A stretch of DNA of 64,000 nt from Ruania alkalisoli (GTDB lineage Bacteria; Actinomycetota; Actinomycetes; Actinomycetales; Beutenbergiaceae): positions 1,583,581-1,647,580 of the forward strand of contig NZ_CP063169.1 in NCBI RefSeq assembly GCF_014960965.1, written 5' to 3'. A program made the translations under genes and the position numbers. Of this stretch, positions 7,203 to 16,276 are shown piece by piece; the stretch's first letter is position 1; each line of letters begins with the position of its first letter. Under the pieces are notes generated by a model. That model was not told where the DNA came from. It did no database searches and was given only the letters and a program-made list of their open reading frames with translations.

Positions 7203-8885
7203 GTGGCCGAGTACATCTACTCGATGGTGAAAGCGCGCAAGGCGCACGGTGACAAGGTCATCCTCGACGACGTGTCGATGTCGTTCCTGCCCGGTGCGAA
7301 GATCGGCATGGTCGGCCCGAACGGAGCCGGAAAGTCCACGATCTTGAAGATCATGGCCGGTCTGGACACCCCCTCCAACGGAGAGGCACGGCTTTCGCCC
7401 GGGTACTCGGTGGGCATCCTGTTGCAGGAGCCGCCCCTGAACGAGGAGAAGACAGTCCTCGGCAACGTCGAGGAGGGCATGGGCGCGATCAAGGCAAAGC
7501 TCGACCGCTTCAACGAGATCGGCAACTTGATGGCCGAGCCGGACGCCGACTTCGACGCCCTGATGGCAGAGATGGGAAGTCTGCAGGCGGAGATCGACGC
7601 GGCGGACGCGTGGGACCTGGACTCCCAGCTCGAGCAGGCGATGGACGCGCTGCAACTACCTCCGGGCGAAGAGGCGGTCACTCACCTCTCCGGTGGCGAG
7701 CGGCGCCGCGTCGCGCTCGCCAAGCTGCTGCTGGAGCAGCCCGACCTGCTGCTGCTGGATGAGCCGACGAACCACCTCGACGCCGAGTCCGTGCAATGGC
7801 TCGAGCAGCATCTGGCCAAGTACCCCGGCGCCGTCATTGCCGTCACCCACGACCGGTACTTCCTCGACCACGTGGCAGGCTGGATTGCCGAGGTCGACCG
7901 TGGTCGTCTTTACCCCTACGAAGGCAACTACTCCACCTACCTGGAGAAGAAGGCTGCACGGCTGGACATCCAGGGCAAGAAGGACGCCAAGCTCGCCAAG
8001 CGACTCAAGGACGAGCTGGACTGGGTGCGTTCCTCCGCCAAGGGGCGGCAGGCGAAGTCGAAGGCTCGTCTGGCCCGCTACGAGGAGATGGCAGCGGAAG
8101 CCGAGCGCACTCGCAAGCTCGACTTCGAGGAGATCCAGATCCCGCCTGGTCCACGACTGGGATCGGTGGTCATCGAGGCCAGCGATCTGCGGAAGGGCTT
8201 CGGAGACCGGCCGCTGATCGATGGCCTCTCCTTCACGCTGCCCAGGAACGGCATCGTCGGCGTCATCGGCCCGAACGGTGTCGGAAAAACGACCCTCTTC
8301 AAGACGATCGTCGGCTTGGAGCCGCTCGACGCTGGCGACTTGAAGGTTGGCGAGACCGTCGACATCTCGTACGTCGATCAGGGGCGCGGTGGGATCGACC
8401 CCAAGAAGACGCTGTGGGAAGTGGTCTCCGATGGCCTCGACTTCATCCAGGTCGGGAACGTGGAGATCCCCTCGCGTGCGTATGTCTCTCAATTCGGTTT
8501 CAAGGGCCCCGACCAGCAGAAGCCGGCCGGTGTGCTCTCCGGTGGTGAACGCAACCGGCTCAACCTTGCCCTGACCCTCAAGCAGGGCGGGAACCTGCTG
8601 CTGCTGGACGAGCCGACCAACGACCTGGACGTGGAGACGCTCGGCAGCCTTGAGAACGCGCTGCTGAACTTCCCGGGCTCGGCGGTGGTCATCTCCCACG
8701 ACCGGTGGTTCCTCGACCGCGTCGCCACGCACATCCTTGCCTATGAGGGAACCGACGAGAACCCCGCGAACTGGTACTGGTTCGAGGGCAACTTCGCCGA
8801 CTACGAGGCCAACAAGGTCGAACGGCTCGGACAGGAAGCGGCCCGTCCGCACCGGGTTACCTATCGCAAGCTCACGCGGGACTGA
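7203..8885 (+). CDS. ettA: Energy-dependent translational throttle protein EttA (ABC-F)
   Basis: 560 residues, the standard EttA length; GTG start with GGGAG upstream. Two ABC cassettes without membrane domains: first GPNGAGKST, LSGGERRRVAL and LLLLDEPTNHL; second GPNGVGKTT, LSGGERNRLNL and LLLLDEPTNDL. Between them is the basic linker typical of ABC-F proteins (SAKGRQAKSKARLARYEEM). EttA binds the ribosomal E site and gates entry into the elongation cycle according to the ATP/ADP ratio. It lies 87 bp after the ssb paralogue and 5 bp before the thioesterase gene, with which it is probably co-transcribed. Confidence 0.95.
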   Translation: MAEYIYSMVKARKAHGDKVILDDVSMSFLPGAKIGMVGPNGAGKSTILKIMAGLDTPSNGEARLSPGYSVGILLQEPPLNEEKTVLGNVEEGMGAIKAKLDRFNEIGNLMAEPDADFDALMAEMGSLQAEIDAADAWDLDSQLEQAMDALQLPPGEEAVTHLSGGERRRVALAKLLLEQPDLLLLDEPTNHLDAESVQWLEQHLAKYPGAVIAVTHDRYFLDHVAGWIAEVDRGRLYPYEGNYSTYLEKKAARLDIQGKKDAKLAKRLKDELDWVRSSAKGRQAKSKARLARYEEMAAEAERTRKLDFEEIQIPPGPRLGSVVIEASDLRKGFGDRPLIDGLSFTLPRNGIVGVIGPNGVGKTTLFKTIVGLEPLDAGDLKVGETVDISYVDQGRGGIDPKKTLWEVVSDGLDFIQVGNVEIPSRAYVSQFGFKGPDQQKPAGVLSGGERNRLNLALTLKQGGNLLLLDEPTNDLDVETLGSLENALLNFPGSAVVISHDRWFLDRVATHILAYEGTDENPANWYWFEGNFADYEANKVERLGQEAARPHRVTYRKLTRD

Positions 8886-8890
8886 TCCGG

Positions 8891-9343
8891 ATGGCGCGGG
8901 TGCGCGTGCCGGTTCCGGTCCGCTGGTCAGACCTGGACGCCTACGGGCACGTCAACAACGCTGCGATGCTGACCCTCCTGGAAGAGGCCCGCATCGCGAC
9001 GTTCTGGACGAACGGCCAGGTCGCCAGCGGTACAAACGTCCTGGCCGGCGGCCCGGAGGCGAGCAGCTACACGCTGGTGGCGCGCCAGGAGATTGAGTAC
9101 CTCGCGCCGCTCGGGCACTCCCATGAACCTGTGATGGTCGAGTTGTGGATCGGGCGCATCGGCGGTGCGAGCCTTGAGGTCTGCTACGAGTTGCTCTCAC
9201 CCGGCGGGGCGGTTGCAGCCAAGGCGGCGACCTCCATCGTCATGGTGGACGCTGCCACCGGACAGCCTCGGCGACTCAGCGACGAAGAGCGCGCGGCTCT
9301 TGCCCCGCTCGTCGAGGATCCGATTGAGTTCAGGCGCCGCTGA
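8891..9343 (+). CDS. Acyl-CoA thioesterase, hot-dog fold (4HBT type)
   Basis: 150 residues; ATG five bases after the ettA stop. The signature VRWSDLDAYGHVNNAAMLTLLEEAR is the 4-hydroxybenzoyl-CoA thioesterase/YbgC motif, whose Asp (SDLD) and the HVNN segment form the active site. Substrate is likely an acyl-CoA; chain length cannot be told. It ends before a strong bidirectional terminator. Confidence 0.88.
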   Translation: MARVRVPVPVRWSDLDAYGHVNNAAMLTLLEEARIATFWTNGQVASGTNVLAGGPEASSYTLVARQEIEYLAPLGHSHEPVMVELWIGRIGGASLEVCYELLSPGGAVAAKAATSIVMVDAATGQPRRLSDEERAALAPLVEDPIEFRRR

Positions 9344-9360
9344 CACAACACGGCGCCGAC

Positions 9361-9400
9361 CGTGCCCGACCGTGCCCGACAGTGCCTGATCGTGCCGGCC
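9361..9400. repeat. Four degenerate tandem decamers
   Basis: CGTGCCCGAC occurs twice in tandem (9361-9370, 9371-9380), followed by two decayed copies (AGTGCCTGAT, CGTGCCGGCC). They lie between the thioesterase stop and the terminator. Slippage-derived microrepeats are the simplest explanation. Confidence 0.6.
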
Positions 9401-9416
9401 CGGGTGCGGACAGAAG

Positions 9417-9446
9417 AACGGGGCAGCCCGCCAGGGCCGCCCCGTT
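9417..9446. terminator. Bidirectional terminator between thioesterase and ectD
   Basis: AACGGGGC-A-GCCC and GGGC-C-GCCCCGTT form a 12-bp stem with a single mismatch and a GCCA loop. It sits between convergent genes (thioesterase + strand, ectD - strand) and can serve both. Confidence 0.8.
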
Positions 9447-9466
9447 CGTGGTGGGTTCCCGTGCGA

Positions 9467-10366
9467 TCAGCTCAGCGGGGTGAAGTCCCGGCTGGCGATG
9501 TGCTCCGGTCGCGGTGCCGGTGCTGCATAGGGCTCCACCAGTGCGTTCTCAACGGAGTTGAACACCATGAACACGTTCGACCGGGGGAACGGGGTGATGT
9601 TGTTCCCGGAGCCGTGCATGATGTTGGAGTCGAACCACAGGGCGGAGCCGGCCGGACCGGTGAACTGGTCTATCCCGTACCGGTGGGCCATCTGCGTCAC
9701 CGCCTCCTGGCTGGGAACGCCCACGGTCTGCTCCTTCAGCGAGGACGTGTGGTTGTCCGCTGGGGTTTCACCCACGCCTGGGGCGTAGGTTTGGTGCGAC
9801 CCTGGCATCACCATCAGTCCACCGTTGAACGGGTAGTTCGGCGTCAGCGCGATCGAGCAGCTGACGGCCCGCGGTAGCGGCATCCCGTCCTCGGCGTGCC
9901 AGGTCTCGAAATCTGAGTGCCAATAGAACCCGCTGCCCTTGAACCCGGGCATGTAGTTGACGCGGGTCTGGTGCAGGTACACCTCGGAGCCGAGCAACTG
10001 CCGGGCCCGGTCGAGTACGCGTGGGTCGCGGCTCAGGGCGTCGATGGCCTGGCTGAGCTTGGTCACCTCGAACACTGAACGGACGTCGCCCGTCGACTTC
10101 TCGGTGATCAGACGCGGGTCGCCTGTCAGCGAATCGTCGGAGGAGAGCCGGCGCAACTCGGCGGAGTAGAGCTCGATCTCGTCGCCGGTGATGAAGTCCT
10201 GGAGGATCGTGAAGCCACGCTTCTCGTGTTCCTCCAGGGCGTCGGCGTCGAACGGACCGTCCGCGGCTGAGCCCCAGACAGTCTGGTGCTCGCGTTCGAA
10301 CGCCGGACCGGGCACCTCTCCGGTGCGGGTCGGGTAGAGATCCTGCTGGATCGTCGTGGTGGTCAT
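9467..10366 (-). CDS. ectD: Ectoine hydroxylase
   Basis: 299 residues. Converts ectoine to 5-hydroxyectoine using O2 and 2-oxoglutarate. The Fe(II) facial triad is visible: H150 and D152 in YWHSDFETWH and H251 in NIMHGSGNN, in an EctD/phytanoyl-CoA dioxygenase fold. The ATG at 10366 is preceded by GAAGGGA at eight bases; a TTG six bases upstream is less likely. It is the last gene of ectABCD, separated from ectC by a strong hairpin, so it may be expressed at a reduced level or from its own promoter. Confidence 0.95.
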   Translation of the reverse strand: MTTTTIQQDLYPTRTGEVPGPAFEREHQTVWGSAADGPFDADALEEHEKRGFTILQDFITGDEIELYSAELRRLSSDDSLTGDPRLITEKSTGDVRSVFEVTKLSQAIDALSRDPRVLDRARQLLGSEVYLHQTRVNYMPGFKGSGFYWHSDFETWHAEDGMPLPRAVSCSIALTPNYPFNGGLMVMPGSHQTYAPGVGETPADNHTSSLKEQTVGVPSQEAVTQMAHRYGIDQFTGPAGSALWFDSNIMHGSGNNITPFPRSNVFMVFNSVENALVEPYAAPAPRPEHIASRDFTPLS

Positions 10367-10454
10367 GGCCAATTCCCTTCTCCCGGGACGTTCCGGGTGT
10401 CGTGAACTTTCCTTGTCCGTCCTAGTGGCCTAGGCCGGACCCACCAACGTCGAA

Positions 10455-10505
10455 GGCTGCGACTCCTCGCCCGCTCCGGATCGGAACAGGCGAGGAGCCG
10501 CAGCC
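10455..10505 (-). terminator. Strong hairpin between ectC and ectD
   Basis: GGCTGCG-A-CTCCTCGCC (10455-10471) pairs with GGCGAGGAG-C-CGCAGCC (10489-10505): 16 bp with one mismatch and a 17-base loop. It lies 13 bases behind the ectC stop and 88 bp before ectD. Without a clear U-tract it may be an attenuator, an mRNA-stabilising stem or a partial terminator. Confidence 0.65.
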
Positions 10506-10518
10506 CTCGCGTGAGGCT

Positions 10519-10911
10519 TCAGGCTTCCTCAGTGACCAGCGGGTAGACCCCGTTCTCGTCGTGGACCTCCCGACCGGTCACCGGGGGGTTGAACACGCAC
10601 ACCGTACGCATATCGGTGCGCGGAAGTACACGGTGCTTGTCGTGGTTGTTGAGCAGATACAGCGATCCGGGCTTGAGCTCGTGCACCTCGTTGGTCGCGA
10701 GGTCGATGATCTGCCCCTCGCCTTCGACCACGAAGACGGCCTCGTAGTGGTTGGCGTACCAGAACTCGTTCTCGGTACCCGCGTACAGCGTGGTCTCGTG
10801 CACCGAGAACCCGACGCCCTCCTTGGCGAGCACGATGCGCTTGCTGCGCCAGTTGGGGGTCTTGATGTCGGAGTCGGTGTCGTTGATCTCATCGATGGTA
10901 CGCACGAGCAT
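10519..10911 (-). CDS. ectC: L-ectoine synthase
   Basis: 130 residues, the normal EctC length, starting [17 protein letters not shown]. EctC is a single-domain cupin that cyclises N-gamma-acetyl-diaminobutyrate to ectoine. Visible cupin features are [16 protein letters not shown] and the [13 protein letters not shown] metal/substrate segment. The start at 10911 matches the conserved family N-terminus; upstream in-frame sequence is not family-like. Third gene of ectABCD, 56 bp behind ectB. Confidence 0.97.
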   Translation of the reverse strand: MLVRTIDEINDTDSDIKTPNWRSKRIVLAKEGVGFSVHETTLYAGTENEFWYANHYEAVFVVEGEGQIIDLATNEVHELKPGSLYLLNNHDKHRVLPRTDMRTVCVFNPPVTGREVHDENGVYPLVTEEA

Positions 10912-10967
10912 GGGGCTTCTGCCTTTCGAATCGGTGGCCGTAGTCGGGCCGGGGGATGGAGTGGCTC

Positions 10968-12239
10968 TCAGGCCGAGAGCACAGTAGCCACGGAGTCGGC
11001 GATGATGTCCAGTCCCCGGTTCAGCTCCTCGTCGGTGAGGGTCAGCGGCGGCAGCAGCTTGACCACCTCGTCCTCGGGACCGGAGGTCTCCACGAGCAGC
11101 CCGCGTGTGAAGCACTCCTTGGCGACCTCGCCGGCCTTGGCGGACTCTCCGAACTGCAGTCCTCGCGCCAGGCCCCGGCCCTTGGAGATGAGGTTGGCGT
11201 CGGGGTACTTGGCGACGAGAGCGTTGAACGCTCCCTCGATCACCATGCCCTTGGCAATGGTCGACTTGTGGAGGCTGTCGTCGCTCCAGTACTGCCGGAT
11301 CGTCTCGGCGCCGGTAGCGAAGGCCGGGGCGAATCCGCGGAAGGTGCCGTTGTGCTCACCGGGCTCGAAGACGTCGAGCTCGGGCCGCACGAGCGTCAGC
11401 GCGAGCGGGAGTCCGTAGCCGCTGATGGACTTCGACAGCGTGATGATGTCGGGCACGATTCCCGCCTCTTCGAAGCTGAAGAACGGGCCGGTCCGGCCGC
11501 AGCCCATCTGAATGTCGTCGACGATCAGGAGCATGTCTTGCTTCTTGCACAGCTCCGCAAGGCCCTGCAGCCACTCCACGCGGGCGCTGTTGATGCCGCC
11601 CTCACCCTGCAGCGTCTCCACGATCACAGCCGCCGGTTCGTTCAAGCCGGAACCGGCGTCCTCAAGCAGCCGCTCCAGGTACAGGAAGTCGGGCACGTCA
11701 TGCTCGTCGTCGAAGTAGTCGTCGTAGGGCATCGGGGTGGCATGCACCAGCGGGATGCCGGCGCCGCCCCGCTTCATCGAGTTCCCGGTCACGGACAGTG
11801 CACCGAGGGTCATGCCGTGGAATGCGTTCGTGAAGTTGACGATCGCCTCCCGGCCGGTGATCTTTCGCGCCAGCTTCAGCCCGGCCTCGACAGCGTTGGC
11901 GCCTCCGGGACCAGGGAACATGACACGGTGGTCCAGACCCCGGGGCTTGAGGATGTTGTCAGAGAAGGTCTGCAGGAACTCGCTGCGGGCAGTGGTGAGC
12001 ATGTCGAGCGAGTGCACCACGCGGTCCGAGCTCAGGTAGTCCAGCAGTACCTGCTTCATGTGCGGGTTGTTGTGTCCGTAGTTCAGGCTGCCCGCACCAG
12101 CGAAGAAGTCGAGGTAGGCAGTGCCGTCCTCGGCGTACATGGTGGCGCCCTGTGCTCGGTCGAACACCACCGGCCAGGAGCGGGAGTAGCTCCGGACGTC
12201 AGATTCGAGCGCCGTCGTATCGGTCGTCATCAGACTCAT
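10968..12239 (-). CDS. ectB: Diaminobutyrate--2-oxoglutarate transaminase
   Basis: 423 residues. PLP class III aminotransferase making L-2,4-diaminobutyrate from aspartate semialdehyde and glutamate. The PLP lysine is K270 in TLSKSISG, and the cofactor-binding Asp is in [12 protein letters not shown]. The N-terminus ([23 protein letters not shown]) is typical of EctB. ATG at 12239 with GAGAG upstream. Lies 101 bp after ectA in the ectABCD order. Confidence 0.97.
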   Translation of the reverse strand: MSLMTTDTTALESDVRSYSRSWPVVFDRAQGATMYAEDGTAYLDFFAGAGSLNYGHNNPHMKQVLLDYLSSDRVVHSLDMLTTARSEFLQTFSDNILKPRGLDHRVMFPGPGGANAVEAGLKLARKITGREAIVNFTNAFHGMTLGALSVTGNSMKRGGAGIPLVHATPMPYDDYFDDEHDVPDFLYLERLLEDAGSGLNEPAAVIVETLQGEGGINSARVEWLQGLAELCKKQDMLLIVDDIQMGCGRTGPFFSFEEAGIVPDIITLSKSISGYGLPLALTLVRPELDVFEPGEHNGTFRGFAPAFATGAETIRQYWSDDSLHKSTIAKGMVIEGAFNALVAKYPDANLISKGRGLARGLQFGESAKAGEVAKECFTRGLLVETSGPEDEVVKLLPPLTLTDEELNRGLDIIADSVATVLSA

Positions 12240-12340
12240 GCCATTCTCTCGTGGTCGCGGCTGGTATCAGCCATCATCGGTGAACGTGAATTCTCGTACG
12301 GCGGTCCGTCAAACCCGGGCCAGTGCCGGATCCGGCGGGC

Positions 12341-12859
12341 TCAGTGGAGATCCATACCTGTGATCTCGAGTCGTGGCTCACTCGGGTGATCGTCGGGGAA
12401 GTCCTCGGCGCTCACCCCCTCGGTCCAACTCAGGGTGCCCCCGTGTGCGCGCGCTACGGCCGCAAACAGGGCGCGCGAGGCGTCGTTCGACTCCTCCACA
12501 GTCGCCTCCAGCGTCGTGCCCTCGGAGTGTGCGTGCAGGAGATCCTCCAGCATGCGCCGGGCGAGACCTCGGCCTCGAGCGCGGGAACTGACCGCCACCT
12601 GCCAGACGAACAGATGATCTGGCCGTTCCGGGGGCTGATACCCCAGCACGTAGCCGACTGGCTCCCCGCCGAGCAGTGCGATCCGGCAGGTCGCGGCGAA
12701 GTCCGCGGCGAAGATCAGGTAGGCATACGAGGAGTTCAAGTCCAAGCCGCACTCGCGGGCCAGGTTCCACATGGCTGCGCCGTCGGCGACGACGGTGCGG
12801 CGGATCTCCAGGTCGTCGTTCGATGTCGAAGGGCTCGGGTCTGCTGATGTGGTCGCCAT
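12341..12859 (-). CDS. ectA: L-2,4-diaminobutyrate N-gamma-acetyltransferase
   Basis: 172 residues. GNAT-family enzyme that acetylates diaminobutyrate in ectoine synthesis. The acetyl-CoA pyrophosphate loop is RARGRGLARRM, and the family N-terminal part LEIRRTVVADGAAMWNLARECGLDLNSSYAY type sequence is recognisable. The ATG at 12859 has AGAGG six bases upstream; ATGs further upstream give non-family sequence. First gene of ectABCD, so the osmoregulated promoter should lie in the 304 bp to its right. Confidence 0.95.
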   Translation of the reverse strand: MATTSADPSPSTSNDDLEIRRTVVADGAAMWNLARECGLDLNSSYAYLIFAADFAATCRIALLGGEPVGYVLGYQPPERPDHLFVWQVAVSSRARGRGLARRMLEDLLHAHSEGTTLEATVEESNDASRALFAAVARAHGGTLSWTEGVSAEDFPDDHPSEPRLEITGMDLH

Positions 12860-13163
12860 ACGGACCTCTACGGTAGCCATTGTGCTTCCGGATGGGAACC
12901 AGCGCATCGCTCCACCGACGCCGTATGGGCCGCGTCGCCTTCCCCTGTCAGCGGTGTGGTGATGCGGAAAGGTCAAGGGTCGGCTACCACCCTCCGGGGG
13001 TCGTCCAGTTCAGTCCGTATAGTGAGACGAATCGGGTGCTCGCGGCGTGATGTCGCGGAAATGAGGGCTGGGTCACAGGTGTCAGGGGGTGTGTGTCCCA
13101 TCGATCGAGGCAGGGTCGGTAGCCAGCCAGTAAGGTGTGAGGCGTGCACCCGGTGGAGCGTCG
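12860..13163. other. Divergent promoter region ectA / nagZ
   Basis: 304 bases between the divergent ectA and nagZ starts without a gene. On the minus strand TATACG (13021-13016) could be an ectA -10, leaving a leader of about 150 bases. On the plus strand TAAGGT (13131-13136) could be a nagZ -10. No good -35 boxes and no obvious riboswitch or operator were recognised. Confidence 0.35.
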
Positions 13164-14615
13164 ATGACCAGTCCGCTGCGACGAGATATCCATGCTGTTC
13201 TGTTGCCAGGTTTCTCCGGCACCGCGGTTCCGCACTGGGTTGCTGAGGCCGAGGATCTGGGCGGCGTCCTGCTGTTCGGCCAGAACACGCCTGACCTTGA
13301 GACCACGGTCGGCCTCACCCAGGCGTTACGTGCCGCGCAGCCCGGGTTGCTGGTGGCGATCGATGAAGAGGGTGGGAATGTCTCGCGTCTGCAGGCCCAG
13401 GAGGGTTCCGACCTGCCGGCACCGGCCGCCCTCGGTGCCATCGACGACGCCGCGCTGACAGAAGCCTGTGCACACGCGATGGGAGATCTCATCGCGGCCT
13501 GCGGTATCGACCTCACGTTTGCGCCCGTGCTGGATGTGGCCGCGCGGCCCGACAATCCCGTGATCGGTCCCCGGTCCTTCGGTGCAGACCCTGCGCTGGT
13601 GGCGCGGCACGGACGGGCAGTGATCCGAGGGCTCCGTGCCGCCGGTGTGCTCAGCGGCGGCAAGCACTTTCCCGGGCACGGTGACACCGACGTCGACTCT
13701 CATCTCGCGCTGCCGCGCCTGGACGTGACGGACGCTGAACTCAGTGCACGCGACCTCCCGCCCTTCGTCGAGGCGTTCGCCGAACGTATGGATACGCTCA
13801 TGGTCGGGCACCTCATCGTGCCCGCCTGGGATCCGCACTCGCCTGCGTCACTGTCCGCGGTGGCGATCGACCGTGCGCGCGCTCTGGGCTTCACCGGCCC
13901 GGTAGTCACCGATGCGCTGGACATGAAGGCGGTCTCGGCGGACGGCGTCGGCGCGGCCGCGGTGCGGGCGCTCGCCGCCGGAGCGGATCTGCTGTGCCTG
14001 GGTTCCACTGCCGAAGTTCCCGACGACGCAGCTCACTTCTTCCATGTGCGCGACACGATCGAAGACGCCGTCCGGGCAGGAGAACTCGACGCGGGCCGTA
14101 TCCGCGAGGCAGCCGAACGCGTACGAATGCTACGCAGCCGCTCCGGCCGGCCGGTGCCGGACCTCCAACGTGTCAGAGCGCGCGTCGAGACTCTCGGCCT
14201 GGAGGCCGCCAGGCGCGGGCTGCGCGTCCACGGTGACGTCGGGTTGCGGGCGGGGGACGTCGTCGTCGACCTGATCACTCGCTGGGACCAAGCGGCCGGT
14301 GCCACCTCCGGGCCGGTCGTCCGCGAACTCACCAACGTCCTCGGACTGACGCCGCTGAGTGCAGCTGATGTGCCCCGTGTGATGGCCGGCGCTCGCCTGG
14401 CAGTCGTGGCCCGGGAGTCTGACGGTCGCCTGCTCCGTCTACTCGCTGACTACCCGGACGCGGTTCTCATGCATGTCGGGGTGGAGGGTGCGGCCCCGGA
14501 TCACCCGCATATCGTCTACACCCACGGGATCGCGCGAGCCAGCGCTCGCGCGGCAGCCATCGCCTGCGGCTCTTCCAGGAGACTTCGCACCGGCGACGTT
14601 CAGGAGGACACATGA
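13164..14615 (+). CDS. nagZ: Beta-N-acetylhexosaminidase, glycoside hydrolase family 3 (NagZ type)
   Basis: 483 residues from the ATG at 13164 (GGTGGAG seven bases before; a GTG at 13137 is the alternative). GH3 motifs: AIDEEGGNVSRL, KHFPGHGDTDVDSH carrying the Asp-x-His acid/base dyad of NagZ enzymes, and the nucleophile Asp in VVTDALDMKAV (about residue 250). No signal peptide is evident, so it is probably cytoplasmic, releasing GlcNAc from muropeptides. It is longer than E. coli NagZ (341 aa), having a C-terminal domain as in Gram-positive enzymes. ACATGAC overlap couples it to murQ. Confidence 0.88.
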   Translation: MTSPLRRDIHAVLLPGFSGTAVPHWVAEAEDLGGVLLFGQNTPDLETTVGLTQALRAAQPGLLVAIDEEGGNVSRLQAQEGSDLPAPAALGAIDDAALTEACAHAMGDLIAACGIDLTFAPVLDVAARPDNPVIGPRSFGADPALVARHGRAVIRGLRAAGVLSGGKHFPGHGDTDVDSHLALPRLDVTDAELSARDLPPFVEAFAERMDTLMVGHLIVPAWDPHSPASLSAVAIDRARALGFTGPVVTDALDMKAVSADGVGAAAVRALAAGADLLCLGSTAEVPDDAAHFFHVRDTIEDAVRAGELDAGRIREAAERVRMLRSRSGRPVPDLQRVRARVETLGLEAARRGLRVHGDVGLRAGDVVVDLITRWDQAAGATSGPVVRELTNVLGLTPLSAADVPRVMAGARLAVVARESDGRLLRLLADYPDAVLMHVGVEGAAPDHPHIVYTHGIARASARAAAIACGSSRRLRTGDVQEDT

Positions 14616-15577
14616 CACCGCACCCGCAGGACACGCCATTGCATGTGCAGTCCGCCACGGAGGACCGCAATCCGCGCACCACCGAGATCGATACGCTCGC
14701 CTCGGGCGACCTCGTGCGTCTGATCACCACCGAGGATGCTGCCGTCGTACCGGCCGTGGCCGCGGCGGGCCCGCAGATCGCGGCTCTGGTTGACCTGGCA
14801 GTCGATGCGCTCGGCTCCGGCGGGCGGATCATCTACGTCGGGGCCGGCACGTCAGGTCGCCTCGGCGTGCTCGACGCGGTCGAACTGCTGCCCACCTACC
14901 GCGTGGGCTCTGACCAGGTGGAGGCGTTCCTCGCCGGGGGAAGTGAAGCGATGACTGCTCCCGTCGAGGGGGCTGAGGACGACCCCGCGGCCGGAGCGGC
15001 GGCCGTGGCGGAGGTCGGGCCGGGCGATCTCGTGGTGGGCCTGGCGGCGAGCGGACGCACGCCTTTTGTGGGCGGTGCCCTGGAACGGGCACGGTCCCGC
15101 GGCGCCGCGACCGGGCTGATTGCCTGCAACCCGCGTGCCACGCTCGCCTCGTCGGCCGATGTGGCCGTACTGGTCGATACCGGCCCGGAGGTGGTCACCG
15201 GGAGCACGCGGATGAAGGCAGGTACCGCGCAGAAACTCGTGCTCAACACCTTGTCCACCGCGACGATGGTGAGGCTGGGAAAGACCTACTCGAACTTGAT
15301 GATCGACGTGCTGCCGACGAACGAGAAGTTGCACGCCCGGATCGTGCGAATGCTCGCGCAGGCCACCGGGCGCCCGGCCGATCAGTGCCGGGCGGCGCTG
15401 ACCGAGGCGGGAGACGTGCGCACGGCGCTCGTGTGTCTGCTCGCTTCAGTGGACGCGGTCGCGGCGCGCGCCGCACTGGCGCAAAATCCCCCGGACCCCG
15501 CGCGCGCGGGGGATCCGGCGGGGATCCGAACGGCCGTCGCCGAGCTCGGCGGACAAGCCGTCGCGCCCGGCGAGTAG
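14612..15577 (+). CDS. murQ: N-acetylmuramic acid 6-phosphate etherase
   Basis: 321 residues. Cleaves the lactyl ether of MurNAc-6-P to give GlcNAc-6-P and lactate. The SIS-domain signature GAGTSGRLGVLDAVE contains the catalytic Glu, and PVEGAEDD the second acid. TGSTRMKAGTAQKLVLN is the family sugar-phosphate loop. The ATG overlaps the nagZ stop by four bases, so nagZ and murQ form a muropeptide-recycling pair. No MurNAc transporter or kinase is adjacent. Confidence 0.96.
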   Translation: MTPHPQDTPLHVQSATEDRNPRTTEIDTLASGDLVRLITTEDAAVVPAVAAAGPQIAALVDLAVDALGSGGRIIYVGAGTSGRLGVLDAVELLPTYRVGSDQVEAFLAGGSEAMTAPVEGAEDDPAAGAAAVAEVGPGDLVVGLAASGRTPFVGGALERARSRGAATGLIACNPRATLASSADVAVLVDTGPEVVTGSTRMKAGTAQKLVLNTLSTATMVRLGKTYSNLMIDVLPTNEKLHARIVRMLAQATGRPADQCRAALTEAGDVRTALVCLLASVDAVAARAALAQNPPDPARAGDPAGIRTAVAELGGQAVAPGE

Positions 15578-15595
15578 ACCCGCCGAGCGCGACGG
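15558..15595. terminator. Hairpin over the murQ stop codon
   Basis: CCGTCGCGC-C-CGGCG (15558-15572) pairs with CGCCG-A-GCGCGACGG (15581-15595): 14 bp with one mismatch. The murQ stop is in the loop. It separates murQ from the convergent DoxX-like gene and probably ends both transcripts. Confidence 0.7.
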
Positions 15596-15599
15596 GCGA

Positions 15600-16160
15600 T
15601 CAGCGCAGCCAGGGCAGGCGCTGGACGATGGTGGTACCCGCCCACCACTTGCCCAGGCCCCAGGTGTCCCCGGCGAGAGTGACTGCGGCGATGATCAGCA
15701 GCAGCGCTTCGTGCCAGTGCGAGTCGATGATCGGGTTGGTGGCCGGCTCGCCGATCCAGGGCAGTGCCACCAGGTACATGAACAGCATCAGCAGCGCGCC
15801 GCTGACGGCGGCGATGCGCAGACCGGCCCCGGTGATCATGGCTACGCCGATACCGAGCAGACCGATCATGAACAACGCGTCCCCGAACGGGTTGAGGAAC
15901 AGATCCTGGAACAAGCCTGCCAGCGGTTGCGACGGGTCGAGGTTGCCGAGGTACCCCTGGGCGGGTGTGCCACCGTTGATCCAGGCACGTTCAGATGGGG
16001 TGGTGAAGCCGAGGCCGAAGGTCTTGTCCAGGAAGGGCCAGAGAAAACTGAAGCCGATCACGATACGGCCGATCGCGAGAGCCCGTCGGGCCCACACGGA
16101 ACGGATGAGGTCTTCCTGCGTCCTCACGCTCGTGGCGGTCTGAGAGAGTGTCGTGCTCAT
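15600..16160 (-). CDS. DoxX-family membrane protein
   Basis: 186 residues. Four hydrophobic segments are visible (AIGRIVIGFSFLWPFLD; DALFMIGLLGIGVAMIT; IAAVSGALLMLFMYLVAL; EALLLIIAAVTLAGD), with the DoxX-like HWHEALLLI segment. DoxX proteins are small integral membrane proteins; some are thiosulfate:quinone oxidoreductase subunits, others act in redox stress with thiol systems. The substrate here is unknown and no partner gene adjoins it. ATG at 16160. Confidence 0.82.
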   Translation of the reverse strand: MSTTLSQTATSVRTQEDLIRSVWARRALAIGRIVIGFSFLWPFLDKTFGLGFTTPSERAWINGGTPAQGYLGNLDPSQPLAGLFQDLFLNPFGDALFMIGLLGIGVAMITGAGLRIAAVSGALLMLFMYLVALPWIGEPATNPIIDSHWHEALLLIIAAVTLAGDTWGLGKWWAGTTIVQRLPWLR

Positions 16161-16276
16161 CGTCGGTGTCCTTGTCTACGTGGGTTCTGGTGCGAACCCC
16201 GTGACACGCAGTCTCCTCCGGCGCCGTCCCCCCGCCCTAGGGCCGAAGGTCCCACGGACTCTCTCCTGTCCGCGGG

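Noticed and set aside
6078-7655. 525-codon minus-strand frame across the GTPase, ssb and ettA genes
   Set aside because: Crosses three well-supported genes and two intergenic regions; no protein-like motifs.
10956-12389. Long plus-strand open frame opposite ectB
   Set aside because: Antisense shadow; ectB on the minus strand has the full aminotransferase signature.
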